A DNA stretch of 33,171 bases. Origin: Jaenimonas drosophilae. Lineage: Eukaryota; Euglenozoa; Kinetoplastea; Trypanosomatida; Trypanosomatidae. Location of the stretch: positions 1 through 33,171 of the forward strand of contig JASAON010001461.1 in assembly GCA_030849065.1 (NCBI GenBank). The letters run 5' to 3'. The notes below the pieces were generated by a model. That model did no database searches, was not told where the DNA came from, and saw only the letters and a list, made by a program, of their open reading frames with translations. The position numbers and the translations under genes are program-made. Numbering within the stretch: the stretch's first letter is position 1; each line of letters starts with the position of its first letter. This document shows positions 24,189-33,171 of this stretch, in pieces.

Positions 24189-26384
24189 CTACTCCTCCAT
24201 CGGCTGAGGAGCCTCCTCCTCATCACCGAAGCCCTCATTGTCTTCCCCAGCGGGTGCGTGGAGTGGCTCCTCGACCTGGGGTTCGCAGCCTGGGGCATAA
24301 AGCTCTACGTGGGTGTGAAGCACGGGTGCCTCTTGGGGTGGGCGCACTTGGTAAGTGGACTCCTGCTTGGTCAACTCCGTCGCGCTGTATGAGTGGAAGT
24401 TCGAGAAGGCCGGGGAGTTGTCAGGGAGGGAGCAGATCTCCACCTTCAGCGCATGAGTACCTGGCTGGTGAGGAGTCAGCAGCCCAAGGATATAGGGGAT
24501 CTCTCCGGATTCAGAGATGATACGGGGGGTGAGGAGGTAAGGGGAGTGCTCAGGGGTCAGCGTGCACAACATGCTAACGTCGCGGCTCTGCATGAAGGAG
24601 AAGTGGAGAGTTGGGTGGTCGGCGTCGAGGTTGGAGTTCTGCACAATCTGAATTTCATGCAGAGAGCCAGAGCCTTGCCCTAAGCTCAGCATGATGGGTG
24701 GGTACTTCTCATCCACAAAGCGGGTGCCACGGTGGTCCTGAAGTGAGAGGGTGAACGCCATCTGTACGCTCTCCTTGACCGTGATGAGGAGGGAGGTTGA
24801 GGCATAGTTTTGGTGGAAAGTACCATGGATGCGGAAATCGAAGCTGTGCGGTTGGTTGAAGAGAACACCGCATCCGGTAAAGTACTTCTGAGCCTCACGG
24901 AGATCCATCCAGATTGCACCCTCGGTTTGGTCATTAGGTTGGCACTCCTGAGCAACCTGGGGGTTCTCCTGCCAGTTATGGCTGTTGGGGCCCCACGCGC
25001 CATTCCAGAGGCTGATGTCTCCCCATGGGTTCCGAACCTGAAGAAGGACGTCCTCGATGCGCTCATCCCTATCGCGGATGACATGAACCTTGCGAACAGT
25101 GTAGACGTGAGCCATGGCGAAGCCGGCATCCTTGTACATGTTCTCGTGCCCCGGCTGGTTGCGGTCGCGGCGTGGAGTGTTGACCACAATTTGGTAACCT
25201 TCGCGGTTGTACCTCTCTAAGCGGTCAGCAAACTCAGAATCAGATTCCAGATCGGTGTGGAAAGAGAGGTCGTAACGGGATGCAGGATAGCCGCTGAAGT
25301 CCTGGAGGGCCATCAACGGATCGCCGGCAATGATGTTAGCGTAGCTACCGTGGAGCTTCGCGTAGGCCTTTTCTAGTAGGGGAACCCAAATTTCGCAGCA
25401 GTCAAACTTGCTCTTGCCGTACTTAGGGAGGCACGCAACCACAGGAAAGTAGTTGTCCACCACAACGTTCTGCCACCAGCCGTTCTTGTTAACGGTGGCA
25501 CGGAATGCACCGACCGCATTCTCACGCAGTGTCTTGGAGCGATCGATAGGATGACGGAAGATGCGGCGGATCAGATCGGGGTTCTCAGCGAGAACAGCCA
25601 TGGCACCAATCACCCAGCTGTCGCCCAAATCTCCCTGGAAGATATTCATGGGAGTAATGGGGCCACGGAAGTGGCGGACTTGGGAGCCTAGGTTGTGCTC
25701 CTCCAGGTACATGGCCGGGCGAGACCACTGCACCAACTTCATGGGCTTCTTAGCGCCTGTTTCGACGGACTCCTGAGTGGGAGGAAACTGTTGATCTATA
25801 AAGGGGATGTTGTTCTCCACGCAGCGATCCACCAGTTCGTCCTCCGAAGACACACCAGCAGCGTGCTCACGAATCCCGTTCATCTCCGGGTGAATGTGCT
25901 GTTCGCTCTCAGCTATCCTCTCCTTGATGTAGGCAGGAGACAATGCAAGTGCCTGGATCTTGCTTGTGTAACCGACTACCGTTCCACGGACATACTCGAT
26001 AGTTTCACCTGGGTAGCACGTTGCTTCGGCAGTCCACTCTCCAGACTCTTCGTCTTTATCCCACTTGGTATTTCCGAGAGGCTCTAACTCAGACGTCTTT
26101 CCAAAAGAGAATACCACGAGCATCTCGTACGCAACGGAGTTGTTGTAAAAGTACCACGTATTGTCTTGCACAATTCGGTACAACAGGCCCTGTTCGAAGC
26201 ACGGGGTCACGCGGTCTTCTGGTCCATTAACGGTGGGAACGCCATTGGGGAAGTACTTTGGAGGCAAGTCGGGAAGAGGCTCGACAGTGTGTTCGCCAAA
26301 CTCGTCAACATTCTGATTCGACTGGTGCTGGACGGGCTCCTTCTCCTTGGATGTGGTATCCTCAGAAGAACAGCCGCAACCCAT
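24189..26384 (-). CDS. Calpain-like protein, dually acylated, catalytic Cys replaced by Ser
   Basis: The 731-residue protein begins MGCGCSSEDT, predicting myristoylation on Gly2 and palmitoylation on Cys3/Cys5. Domain I (about 45-150) includes GLLYRIV, WYFYNNS and YPGETIEYVRGTVVGYTSK. The calpain core (about 180-510) has the linker IPFIDQQFPP, then FQGDLGDSWVIGAMA in which Ser256 occupies the catalytic Cys position; His426 (AHVYTV) and Asn452 (RNPWGD) are kept. A beta-rich domain III-like region follows (about 515-700), and the last 30 residues are acidic. With Ser in place of Cys, cysteine-protease activity is unlikely. The signals suggest a membrane-attached structural role, as proposed for related trypanosomatid proteins. 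It is the most divergent of the three complete calpains here. The start is the ATG at 26384. Confidence 0.94.
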   Translation of the reverse strand: MGCGCSSEDTTSKEKEPVQHQSNQNVDEFGEHTVEPLPDLPPKYFPNGVPTVNGPEDRVTPCFEQGLLYRIVQDNTWYFYNNSVAYEMLVVFSFGKTSELEPLGNTKWDKDEESGEWTAEATCYPGETIEYVRGTVVGYTSKIQALALSPAYIKERIAESEQHIHPEMNGIREHAAGVSSEDELVDRCVENNIPFIDQQFPPTQESVETGAKKPMKLVQWSRPAMYLEEHNLGSQVRHFRGPITPMNIFQGDLGDSWVIGAMAVLAENPDLIRRIFRHPIDRSKTLRENAVGAFRATVNKNGWWQNVVVDNYFPVVACLPKYGKSKFDCCEIWVPLLEKAYAKLHGSYANIIAGDPLMALQDFSGYPASRYDLSFHTDLESDSEFADRLERYNREGYQIVVNTPRRDRNQPGHENMYKDAGFAMAHVYTVRKVHVIRDRDERIEDVLLQVRNPWGDISLWNGAWGPNSHNWQENPQVAQECQPNDQTEGAIWMDLREAQKYFTGCGVLFNQPHSFDFRIHGTFHQNYASTSLLITVKESVQMAFTLSLQDHRGTRFVDEKYPPIMLSLGQGSGSLHEIQIVQNSNLDADHPTLHFSFMQSRDVSMLCTLTPEHSPYLLTPRIISESGEIPYILGLLTPHQPGTHALKVEICSLPDNSPAFSNFHSYSATELTKQESTYQVRPPQEAPVLHTHVELYAPGCEPQVEEPLHAPAGEDNEGFGDEEEAPQPMEE

Positions 26385-27645
26385 GGTGAATCTGACAAAT
26401 GTTTCTCAGGGGGTAAGTAATGGAGCGATGTTGAGTCACGAGAGTTGTCAGTTTTGTTGTGATATTCCTCTCTGATGCCACTTTTGGAAAGCAATGCAGA
26501 AGGAGGATTGGCGGGATGGATGAGATATACGATGGAACGGTCTCGCTGTGTCGAGGGCTGATACACTCTGCGACGCACAAACGGGATATATGCAAGATAT
26601 ATGCAGGCGGCTTTACTTCGTGAGAAGCGTAACCTTTCAGGAAAACAGGAAATCAAGATAGATGGGGGGAAAGAAATAGAAAATCAGGTACGATCGCCGT
26701 TGCACTCATGGGAGTAGGAATGAAGAATGACTCCACTACTATCCTCTTCCGCAGTAACTGCATTTTTTTGTCAAATGGTTCCTGGTTCATCTAACCAAAC
26801 GGTTGTGTTCTCCACACTGCTCATAGGTACACTCGTGACACTAAGAAAGTTGCTGTTTAATGAGAGGGTCTCCTGGAACAATCAAAAAAAAAAATAAGAA
26901 AGCAGAAGCCCATTCATGAAGAAAGAGCACACGTCCCCTCCGCATCGGTACGCGTTCGAGATCTTGAAAGCTTCGGTTAATTGCCAGATTCTAGGAAGCA
27001 AAATGATATAGAACGAACGGACTGTGCAGCGTATAGTGTATCGCTGAGGTAGTACAGTCGAGATCGAGTATACGTGCGGAAGGGGCGAAAAGAGGGGAAA
27101 ACGGGCTTCTCCAGTGGGCTACATGGTGTCGCAGTTCTCACTCTGATGCAAAGACTGGCAGTGAAATGCGACACAGCTGGAACAACCAGCAATACGGAAA
27201 AACACTCGCGTCCGCACCTCCTGTTCCTCCTGATGATGGAACATCCAGCTCTGCAGTGGCTTTGCAGGCGCCCCCCCCACTTCTCTCCCACGTTTTATCC
27301 CAGTATCTTTTCTTCAGTTTTCTGTAGTTTTTTGTGTATTTTGCGATGGTACATACATCTTCCATCAAGTGTGGGATCACCTTCACACAATGTACAGGGG
27401 AAAGCGTCGGTCAGCCCAGAAGACAGAGCGCAAGAGTCTTCTACGTGCATTAGGTGCACGGAAGGGAAGGACGGAAACACAGAGAGGAGGGTGGACAAGC
27501 GAAAAAAAATAGGAAGGGGTACTCTATTTATGGGAGGAGCAACCGGTGGCACATCCTCCCCGCCAATGGTACACAAAGAGAGAGAAGATGACTTTTGTAA
27601 CCACAGCAAGGGAGGAAGAGAGGATACACAAACAACGCCTCGCAA
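26385..27645. other. Intergenic region between two calpain-like genes
   Basis: About 1.26 kb holding the expected 3' UTR of the gene at 27646 and 5' UTR of the gene at 24189. It includes an A11 run (26884-26894), and ORFs here are short and featureless. I see no gene. Confidence 0.6.
26634..26687 (-). promoter_or_regulatory. Probable trans-splice signal for the acylated calpain-like gene
   Basis: Positions 26641-26687 form a long minus-strand polypyrimidine tract. The first AG after it is at 26635-26634, giving a 5' UTR of about 250 nt. A 10-bp direct repeat (GATATATGCA at 26585-26594 and 26596-26605) would lie inside that UTR. Confidence 0.42.
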
Positions 27646-29760
27646 TTACTCAATGGAGTTGCCACTCTTGATGGCCGGGAAGCCCACACCAGGGAGACGC
27701 TTCTGGTACTCGATGGCAGCCTCAGTAGGCAGAAGCTCGGGCTCGAACTTGGGGAAGTTCTCAAAGATGCGGTTCTCCTTGTCCAAGCGCTTGAAGTTCA
27801 CGGAGATATCCACTCCGCCAATCTCGCGGTTGGAGATGAGGGCGAGGACGAAGTCCACCTCGCTGGGCTGGTTCTCCATTGCCATCACTCGCGGCACAAT
27901 GATATACTTGCCGGGCTTGAAGTGGCTGACCAGAGAGACATCACGAGCCTGGAGGAAGGTCCACTTGTCCTCGTTGGGGCGGAATCCGTTGGCGGACGAG
28001 TTCTTCACCACCTTGAAGAGATCACCCTCCTGCGGCTCCGCTACGCTGATCATCACGGGCTGGTAGTCCGAGCCATCCGTGCGAGCACGCTTGTCTACCT
28101 GGGAGATAACCAGGGTAAGCCACACAGGGGCCTCCACCGTCACTTCAAGCACAACTGATGGGATGCAGTCGGTAAACTTGCAGTGCATGCGGTAGTCGAA
28201 GGCAGGGCTGTGAGCAAAGCAGATACCACCACCATTAAAGTACTTCAGCGCATCCTTCCATGGCATCCAGAAGGTGCCATCGGGGGAGGGCTCAAAATCG
28301 CAGGCCTTTGCGATCTTGGGGTACTTCTTCCACTTCTCATCCTCATCGCTCCACTCACCCTTCCACTCCAGTCCACGGCCCCAGGCATTGCGGACCTTGA
28401 TAATGTGCGCATCCGCCTCAGGGAAGAACTTGGCGTCAAGAATAGAGTAGGCATGGCCTGTCACGAGACCCACGCTGCGGTACTCGTCCACACGCTCTGG
28501 GTGGTCAGCATCCTTGCCTGGAGTGCTGCACATAATGTTATATCCGTGGCCGATGCTCTCCATGAGCTCCTTGAAGAGGGCGTCATCGTTGGTGGAAGTC
28601 GCACGCTGGAGTGCGCCATCGAACCGGTAGGTGGAGAAGCCAGTCATGTCATGAAGGGCGTGGAGCGGGTCACCAGTGCGGATACGTCCGTAGCTACCAT
28701 GGAGCTTGGCAAAGGCCTTCTCCAGGATGCAGGGCCAGATCTCGGCAGGGTCAGTGGCGCTCTTGGCGTACTTCGGCCTATCAGCACAGATGGGGAGATA
28801 GTCATCGACGATGACGCTCTGCCACCATCCATTCTTGCAGAATGTCACACGGTAGGCACCCACAGCGCGCTCCTTCTCAGCAGCACTCTTGCCATCAGGG
28901 TGGCGGAACATCGCCATGAGACGGCTCGGATTCTCCGATACAGTCGCGATGGAGCACATCACCCAGGCATCACCGAGCTCGCCTGCATCAACCACACCAG
29001 GGGCGGTATTTGTACGGAAAAGGCGCACCTGATCAATCATCTCCTTGGGAAGGTACATCTTGGGACGAGCCCAGGCGAGTGGCTTGAACGGCTTCTTGGA
29101 GCCCTTCTCGAGCGACTCCTGGCACGGAGGGAACTCGGGGTCCACGAAGGGGATCTTCTTCTCAATGCAAACCTTTAGCACCTCCTCGGAAGTGGTCTTG
29201 TTGGGAGCAGCCTTCTTGATGGCATCAGTCTCATCCTGGATCGTCTTGTCGGCAATTTCATTGCATGCCTTGTGGTAGTCTTCACTAAGAGGAACTGCAC
29301 GGAGCTTGCTGGTGAAGCCGTTGACGTTGCCCTTCACGAAGAGCTCAGTTTCGGTGGGGTACACCACAACGGACGTAACAAACTCATCCTCAGCATTGGT
29401 AACCATGGTCGTCTTCCCGAGAGCCTCAAGCTTGGAGTACTTTCCAAAGGTGAACTCGACATGCATCTCGTAGTTGAGGCTGTCGTTGTAGAAGGCCCAG
29501 GTCTTTTCCTCCTGGTTGATGATTCGGTACAACAGATTGGGCTCATCGAAGCAAGAAAGGATCTCACCATCGAAGTCAGGGGTGCCGTTGCGGAACATAC
29601 CCTCATGCTTGTTGTCGGTGTCGTACACCGGCGCCTTGCACGTGGCCATGTCGAACTCATCGTCGCTGCCGTCACGGGGTTGGTTATTGACTGCCTTCCA
29701 ATCGGAAACCGTCCGGGGGTGCTCCTTCGGCTTGACAAGATAGTCACGGTTGTCGGTCAT
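27646..29760 (-). CDS. Calpain-like protein, catalytic Cys replaced by Ala, no acylation signal
   Basis: The 704-residue protein begins MTDNRDYLVKPKEH, without Met-Gly. A conserved acidic GSDDEFD element (31-37) precedes domain I (about 60-160: LLYRIIN, WAFYNDSLNYEMHVEFTF, VVVYPTETELFVKGNVNGF). The calpain core includes IPFVDPEFPP (203-212), AGELGDAWVMCSIA with Ala265 at the catalytic Cys position, TGHAYSIL with His436 kept, and VRNAWGRG with Asn458 kept. A domain III-like beta region (about 520-690) ends with the LPTEAAIEYQKR tail. Two of three triad residues remain, but loss of the nucleophile predicts no peptidase activity. Domain I is very close to that of the left-edge gene, pointing to recent duplication. 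The ATG at 29760 is firm because an in-frame TAA lies eight codons upstream. Confidence 0.95.
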   Translation of the reverse strand: MTDNRDYLVKPKEHPRTVSDWKAVNNQPRDGSDDEFDMATCKAPVYDTDNKHEGMFRNGTPDFDGEILSCFDEPNLLYRIINQEEKTWAFYNDSLNYEMHVEFTFGKYSKLEALGKTTMVTNAEDEFVTSVVVYPTETELFVKGNVNGFTSKLRAVPLSEDYHKACNEIADKTIQDETDAIKKAAPNKTTSEEVLKVCIEKKIPFVDPEFPPCQESLEKGSKKPFKPLAWARPKMYLPKEMIDQVRLFRTNTAPGVVDAGELGDAWVMCSIATVSENPSRLMAMFRHPDGKSAAEKERAVGAYRVTFCKNGWWQSVIVDDYLPICADRPKYAKSATDPAEIWPCILEKAFAKLHGSYGRIRTGDPLHALHDMTGFSTYRFDGALQRATSTNDDALFKELMESIGHGYNIMCSTPGKDADHPERVDEYRSVGLVTGHAYSILDAKFFPEADAHIIKVRNAWGRGLEWKGEWSDEDEKWKKYPKIAKACDFEPSPDGTFWMPWKDALKYFNGGGICFAHSPAFDYRMHCKFTDCIPSVVLEVTVEAPVWLTLVISQVDKRARTDGSDYQPVMISVAEPQEGDLFKVVKNSSANGFRPNEDKWTFLQARDVSLVSHFKPGKYIIVPRVMAMENQPSEVDFVLALISNREIGGVDISVNFKRLDKENRIFENFPKFEPELLPTEAAIEYQKRLPGVGFPAIKSGNSIE

Positions 29761-29773
29761 GGTGAATGACTGT

Positions 29774-29808
29774 CTGTGAGTTTATAGGAGAAAAGTGTAC
29801 GAAGAGTA
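29774..29808 (-). promoter_or_regulatory. Possible trans-splice signal for the calpain-like gene at 27646-29760
   Basis: A short minus-strand pyrimidine-rich stretch at about 29783-29808 precedes an AG at 29775-29774, only 14 nt before the start codon. The gap to the next gene upstream is just 282 bases, so the signal must lie in this area. Confidence 0.33.
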
Positions 29809-30042
29809 AATCAAAGCTCTAGCTACATTGTCAAATACAATCAGATAGAGAACGGCGATAATAACGGGCAAGCGATAGTGAGCAGTGTTGAGTCAATCAA
29901 GTGCGAGTGTCCAGCAACTTTTGGAGGAGTCTCAAATCATATTTGGTAGTGAAGTCTATGAGGTTTCGCTCTCTAACAAGATTCGCTGTTTGAGAGCACA
30001 TCCATCATCGGCAGTTCAGCTGATGCATGACGTCAGCACTTC

Positions 30043-32205
30043 CTAAGAAAGTGCATCTCCTTTGGTCTCTACAGCATATCCAGTTGATGTAGTTCTTCGC
30101 TGAAACGTGACGTCCGTCTTTGTGGGTAGTTGTTCCACAGAAATTTTGGGGAAGTTCTCAAAGACATAATTCTCTTTGCCAATCGTTTTAAACTGTACAG
30201 AAAAGTTCCCCTCACCGACCGTCTTGTCGGTTATCAAGCCGAAGACAAATGGAATGACCTCCGGCTGATCCATCGTCGGCATCAGTCTTGGGATGATCAG
30301 GTAATTCCCAGGATCTAAGCTTTGTACAATGGTGGCTTCTCGGCCCTGAACAAAATTCCACTTCGTGTCATCCGATACAACTGGATTCACAGTGGAGGTC
30401 ATCACGGCTTCCAGCATTGAGTCATCAAACACATCGCGGGAAAAAATGTGAATCATTGTGGCTTGAAATTCTGGACTTCTTCCTTGACCGCGAGACACTT
30501 CCTCTTGAACCACTGTGAAAGTGGCCCACACGGAGCTCTCGACCTTCATCTGGAGTACCACCGACGGTACGCAACGGTTAAATGTGCATGGGATTCGATA
30601 GTCAAACGATGGGGATTTTGTGAAGCAAACGCCTCCAGCATTGAAATACTTCAGCACGTCTTCCCACGCCATCCAGAACGTTCCTTCGTCATGATCACAA
30701 AGGCGTGCAGCTTTCACATACTGCTTCCACGCTATATCATCGGGGCTCCAAGGACCTGACCACATGAGCGTACTAGTCGCAGGTTTGCGAAAAAGCAAAA
30801 GTGAGACGTTGATGTCAGTGAAGTCCTTGGCTGCTAGTACTGTGTACACATAATGCGTGCATATGCCTGCCTCTTTGAAGTCATCCTCAGCAATGCGGCT
30901 AATGGTCCCTTTTCCTGGAGTACTGAGTGTGACGGTATACCCAGCCTCCAGCCGCTCCAAGATTTCTTGATACAAAGTCCCGTCAAATGTCAACTTTGCC
31001 TGGGACAATCGTGAATCAAAGCGATAGATGGGGAAGCCAGTCATGTCGCTCAGTGCGTGAAGCGGGTCGCCGGAACGCACATTTGCGTAGCTGCCGTGGA
31101 GCTTGGCAAAGGCCTTCTCCAGGATGGAGGGCCAGATTTCGGCAGGGTCAGTTGCGCTTTTGGCGTACTTCGGCTTGCCGGCAGATACAGGGAGATAGTC
31201 ATCAACAATAACGTTGTGCCACTGGCCGTTCTTGCATAAGTTCACACGGTAGGCACCGACTGCACGTTCCTTCATTGCAGCCTCCTTACCTCCGGGATGA
31301 CGAAACAAAGCCCTAAGAAGTGCCGGTTTCTCTGATAACGTAGCGATCGCACAGGTAACCCAGGCATCACCTAAAACTCCGATATCCACTGCCCCTGGTT
31401 TTGCACTACGAAAAAGGCGAACCTGATCAGCCAGTTCCTCTGGGAGGTACATCTTCGGCCGAGCCCAGGCAAATGGCTTGGCGGGCTTGCCCCCACCTTT
31501 TTCCAGTGACTCTTGGCACGGAGGAAACTCGGGGTCCACGAAGGGAAGGCCCTTCTCAACGCACTTATTCAGAACAGCCTCGGATGTCGTGGCTTTCACT
31601 ACTTCAAGGATTGCGTTCTTTTCCTCCTCGATGGTCTTTTCCGTCACAGTGCGGCACGCACGATGATACTCGTCGCGAATGGGAGCTGCTCGTATCTTGC
31701 TGGTATAGCCGTTCACGGTTCCTTTCACGAAGAGCTCAGTCTCTGTAGGGAAAACGACAACTCGTGCAACGAACTCCTCCCTGGTGTTACGTTTCATCCG
31801 CGTATTCTCCAGAGCTTCGAGTCTCGACTTGGGGCCAAATGAAAACTCAATCTCAATCTGGTACTTCAGGCTGTCATTGTAGAAGGCCCATGACTGATCC
31901 TCATGATTTACGATCCGGTACACGAAGTCATGCTCCTGAAAGCATGTATACGCTTCGCCTAAGGCATCGGGAGACCCAAATTTATAGCGCTCATCCTTCT
32001 TTTCGTATATCGGAACTTTACAAGTTGATTGGTCAAACTCATCATCACTCCCCTCCACCGGGTCTATTGGTAGGGGTTCGTAACTGACAGGACCACTACT
32101 ATGAAAGCGCGGCTTCACCAGAAACATGCGCTCAATGCGTCCATCGGTTACCGTCGTACGGAGGAGGGTCGATTGCGAAGCTGAAAGCGCAGACCTGGCC
32201 GACAT
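30043..32205 (-). CDS. Calpain-like protein with all three catalytic positions substituted
   Basis: The 720-residue protein resembles its neighbour at 27646-29760 throughout: EGSDDEFDQSTCKVPIY (51-67), domain I (about 85-175), PFVDPEFPPCQESLEKG (221-237), the calpain core and a domain III-like end. The triad is gone: Ala281 in VLGDAWV, Tyr452 where His aligns (a His sits one place earlier, in THYVYTV), and Lys474 at the Asn position (FRKPATS). It should be catalytically dead. The N-terminus differs from its paralogues: residues 1-26 are Ser/Arg/Thr-rich with no acidic residue before Asp21, which resembles a mitochondrial targeting peptide but may be chance. An internal ATG at 32127 (MFLVKP) would remove this extension. 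Codons downstream are intact, so it is not an obvious pseudogene. Confidence 0.93.
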   Translation of the reverse strand: MSARSALSASQSTLLRTTVTDGRIERMFLVKPRFHSSGPVSYEPLPIDPVEGSDDEFDQSTCKVPIYEKKDERYKFGSPDALGEAYTCFQEHDFVYRIVNHEDQSWAFYNDSLKYQIEIEFSFGPKSRLEALENTRMKRNTREEFVARVVVFPTETELFVKGTVNGYTSKIRAAPIRDEYHRACRTVTEKTIEEEKNAILEVVKATTSEAVLNKCVEKGLPFVDPEFPPCQESLEKGGGKPAKPFAWARPKMYLPEELADQVRLFRSAKPGAVDIGVLGDAWVTCAIATLSEKPALLRALFRHPGGKEAAMKERAVGAYRVNLCKNGQWHNVIVDDYLPVSAGKPKYAKSATDPAEIWPSILEKAFAKLHGSYANVRSGDPLHALSDMTGFPIYRFDSRLSQAKLTFDGTLYQEILERLEAGYTVTLSTPGKGTISRIAEDDFKEAGICTHYVYTVLAAKDFTDINVSLLLFRKPATSTLMWSGPWSPDDIAWKQYVKAARLCDHDEGTFWMAWEDVLKYFNAGGVCFTKSPSFDYRIPCTFNRCVPSVVLQMKVESSVWATFTVVQEEVSRGQGRSPEFQATMIHIFSRDVFDDSMLEAVMTSTVNPVVSDDTKWNFVQGREATIVQSLDPGNYLIIPRLMPTMDQPEVIPFVFGLITDKTVGEGNFSVQFKTIGKENYVFENFPKISVEQLPTKTDVTFQRRTTSTGYAVETKGDALS

Positions 32206-32724
32206 CTACTACAGTCCTGACTTGTAAATCATAGGCAAATGAAGCACAGAGGATGTTGTTGGTCTGCATTCACCCCAACGAAACAGCAAAGAAGTGTCAC
32301 ACACGCAGCAATGCGTTTGTTGAAACTTCTTGGGTAAGAGGGTTATACAACCACTTTCACGTTCGTCTCTACTTTCGCCTAGCTGACATCAGAATCGCAT
32401 CGACGATACTATACAGCATGGACAAATTCTCTCACATTCATGAATGTGGAGTGTTACCGTCGATACACGCAGGGGGGGGAATGCTGTAATAGCAAAATTG
32501 GCAGCCATGCATAGGCCTCACCCCCGCGAACACGCCAGTAGTGGAGAGAAAAAGGAAGAGAAAAAGTCAGAAAGAATAAAGCTGAGAAACGTCAGATGAG
32601 AACGATCAAATTGATCCAAGAGGTCTAACGAGCCATAAAGCCCCAAACAAACGAAAACGTGTATAACTACATCTCTCTTAAGCATCGGTATGCTCACGTG
32701 CTTAACAACTCACATCCGTGTATT
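32206..32724. other. Intergenic region between two calpain-like genes
   Basis: These 519 bases contain no gene. A long minus-strand polypyrimidine tract at about 32536-32581 is the best trans-splicing candidate for the gene at 30043-32205, implying a 5' UTR near 310 nt. A perfect 16-bp palindrome lies at 32433-32448 inside that UTR. Confidence 0.55.
32433..32448. repeat. Perfect 16-bp palindrome
   Basis: CACATTCATGAATGTG reads the same on both strands. It lies about 230 nt upstream of the start codon of the gene at 30043-32205. It could form a cruciform or protein-binding site, or be chance. Confidence 0.5.
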
Positions 32725-33171
32725 TTACTCTACGTACTCACTCTTGAGGGTGACCACACCAGAGTGGACCCCCTTCTTTTGAAATTGAGTGTCCTCCATT
32801 TCATCGAACTCAGGGAAAAACTTAGGATAGTTTTGAAACACTCGGCTATCCTTATGAAGATGCTTGAGAGCCACCTTCACATCACCTCCAAACTCCTTGT
32901 TCACGATAAGGCCAATCGACACCGGCACGTCCACAGGGTCGAGCACGCGAGGGATCAGGATATAATTGCCAGCCTCGAACTTTTCAATAAGAGACACATC
33001 ACGTGCCTGCAAAAAGGTCCACTTTTCGCTGCTGGGGCGTAGTGCGTTAGCCGAGGAGTTTTGCTGAACCTTGTACGCACCTCCCTCAAGAGGGCGCGCA
33101 ACACTGATCATAACAGCCTGGTACTCAACATCCTCGCGGCCACGGCGATCAGCCTGAGACACGACCAAAGA
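32725..33171 (-). CDS. Calpain-like protein, C-terminal fragment cut by window edge
   Basis: The frame is open from the right edge (first full codon Ser at 33171) to the stop at 32725, giving 149 residues. The sequence matches the domain III-like end of the neighbouring proteins: VVSQADRRGREDVEYQAVMI, QNSSANALRP, KWTFLQARDVSLIEKFEAGN and YILIPRV, then a tail NYPKFFPEF. It is the 3' end of a complete gene that continues to the right, not a stand-alone ORF. The first ATG-like codon inside it is irrelevant. The core and catalytic residues lie outside the window. Confidence 0.92.
   Translation of the reverse strand, partial: SLVVSQADRRGREDVEYQAVMISVARPLEGGAYKVQQNSSANALRPSSEKWTFLQARDVSLIEKFEAGNYILIPRVLDPVDVPVSIGLIVNKEFGGDVKVALKHLHKDSRVFQNYPKFFPEFDEMEDTQFQKKGVHSGVVTLKSEYVE

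Noticed and set aside
28183..29178. A 331-codon plus-strand ORF opposite the calpain gene, and similar plus-strand ORFs elsewhere.
   Set aside because: They mirror codon bias of the strongly supported minus-strand genes and contain no recognisable domains; there is no sign of a strand switch.
30043..32205. The triad-less calpain-like gene as a pseudogene.
   Set aside because: The frame is intact over 720 codons and other motifs remain conserved, which points to a maintained non-catalytic protein.
1..33171. CRISPR arrays, insertion sequences, tRNA, rRNA or operon-type bacterial features.
   Set aside because: The gene content is eukaryotic, and I saw no spaced repeats, transposase genes, terminal inverted repeats or clover-leaf sequences.

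Overview
The window looks like nuclear DNA of a trypanosomatid (Kinetoplastea). Every convincing gene lies on the minus strand, has one uninterrupted reading frame, and is separated from its neighbour by long pyrimidine-rich (minus-strand) gaps of the kind used for spliced-leader trans-splicing and coupled polyadenylation. The gene families (calpain-like proteins with a trypanosomatid domain I, and small myristoylated domain-I proteins) are typical of this group. Base composition by eye is close to balanced, which fits Trypanosoma, Angomonas/Strigomonas or Phytomonas-type genomes better than G+C-rich Leishmania; I cannot name a species.

Layout in transcription order (high to low coordinates). 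Right edge: the C-terminal end of one calpain-like gene (32725-33171), then three complete calpain-like genes at 30043-32205, 27646-29760 and 24189-26384. Next is a very large Raptor homologue (16417-22506). A small dually acylated SMP-type protein (15752-16195), a NAP/SET histone chaperone (13639-14451) and a second, near-twin SMP (12747-13238) follow. Then come a thioredoxin-fold protein without its CxxC (10631-11659), a divergent, myristoylation-only SMP-like protein (9918-10415), beta-COP (6449-9364), an exosome RNase-PH subunit resembling RRP42 (4939-6135) and a PUF RNA-binding protein (2742-4319). At the left edge is the N-terminal part of a further calpain-like gene with a long Glu/Ala repeat (1-1292). 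Two small possible membrane-protein ORFs (2342-2500 and 22712-23128) are offered with low confidence.

The theme is a family of proteins built on one module, the calpain-like domain I. It occurs seven times here: alone in three SMP-like proteins, and in front of a calpain core in the others (only domain I is visible in the left-edge copy). All three complete calpain-like proteins lack the catalytic cysteine, and one has lost all three triad positions, so they are probably structural or scaffold proteins (cytoskeleton, flagellum or membrane) rather than proteases. N-termini vary most: acylation signals, a long acidic repeat, or a basic Ser/Arg-rich extension. The housekeeping genes between them (TORC1 scaffold, histone chaperone, COPI coat, exosome, PUF) share no obvious pathway with them, as expected for a polycistronic unit.
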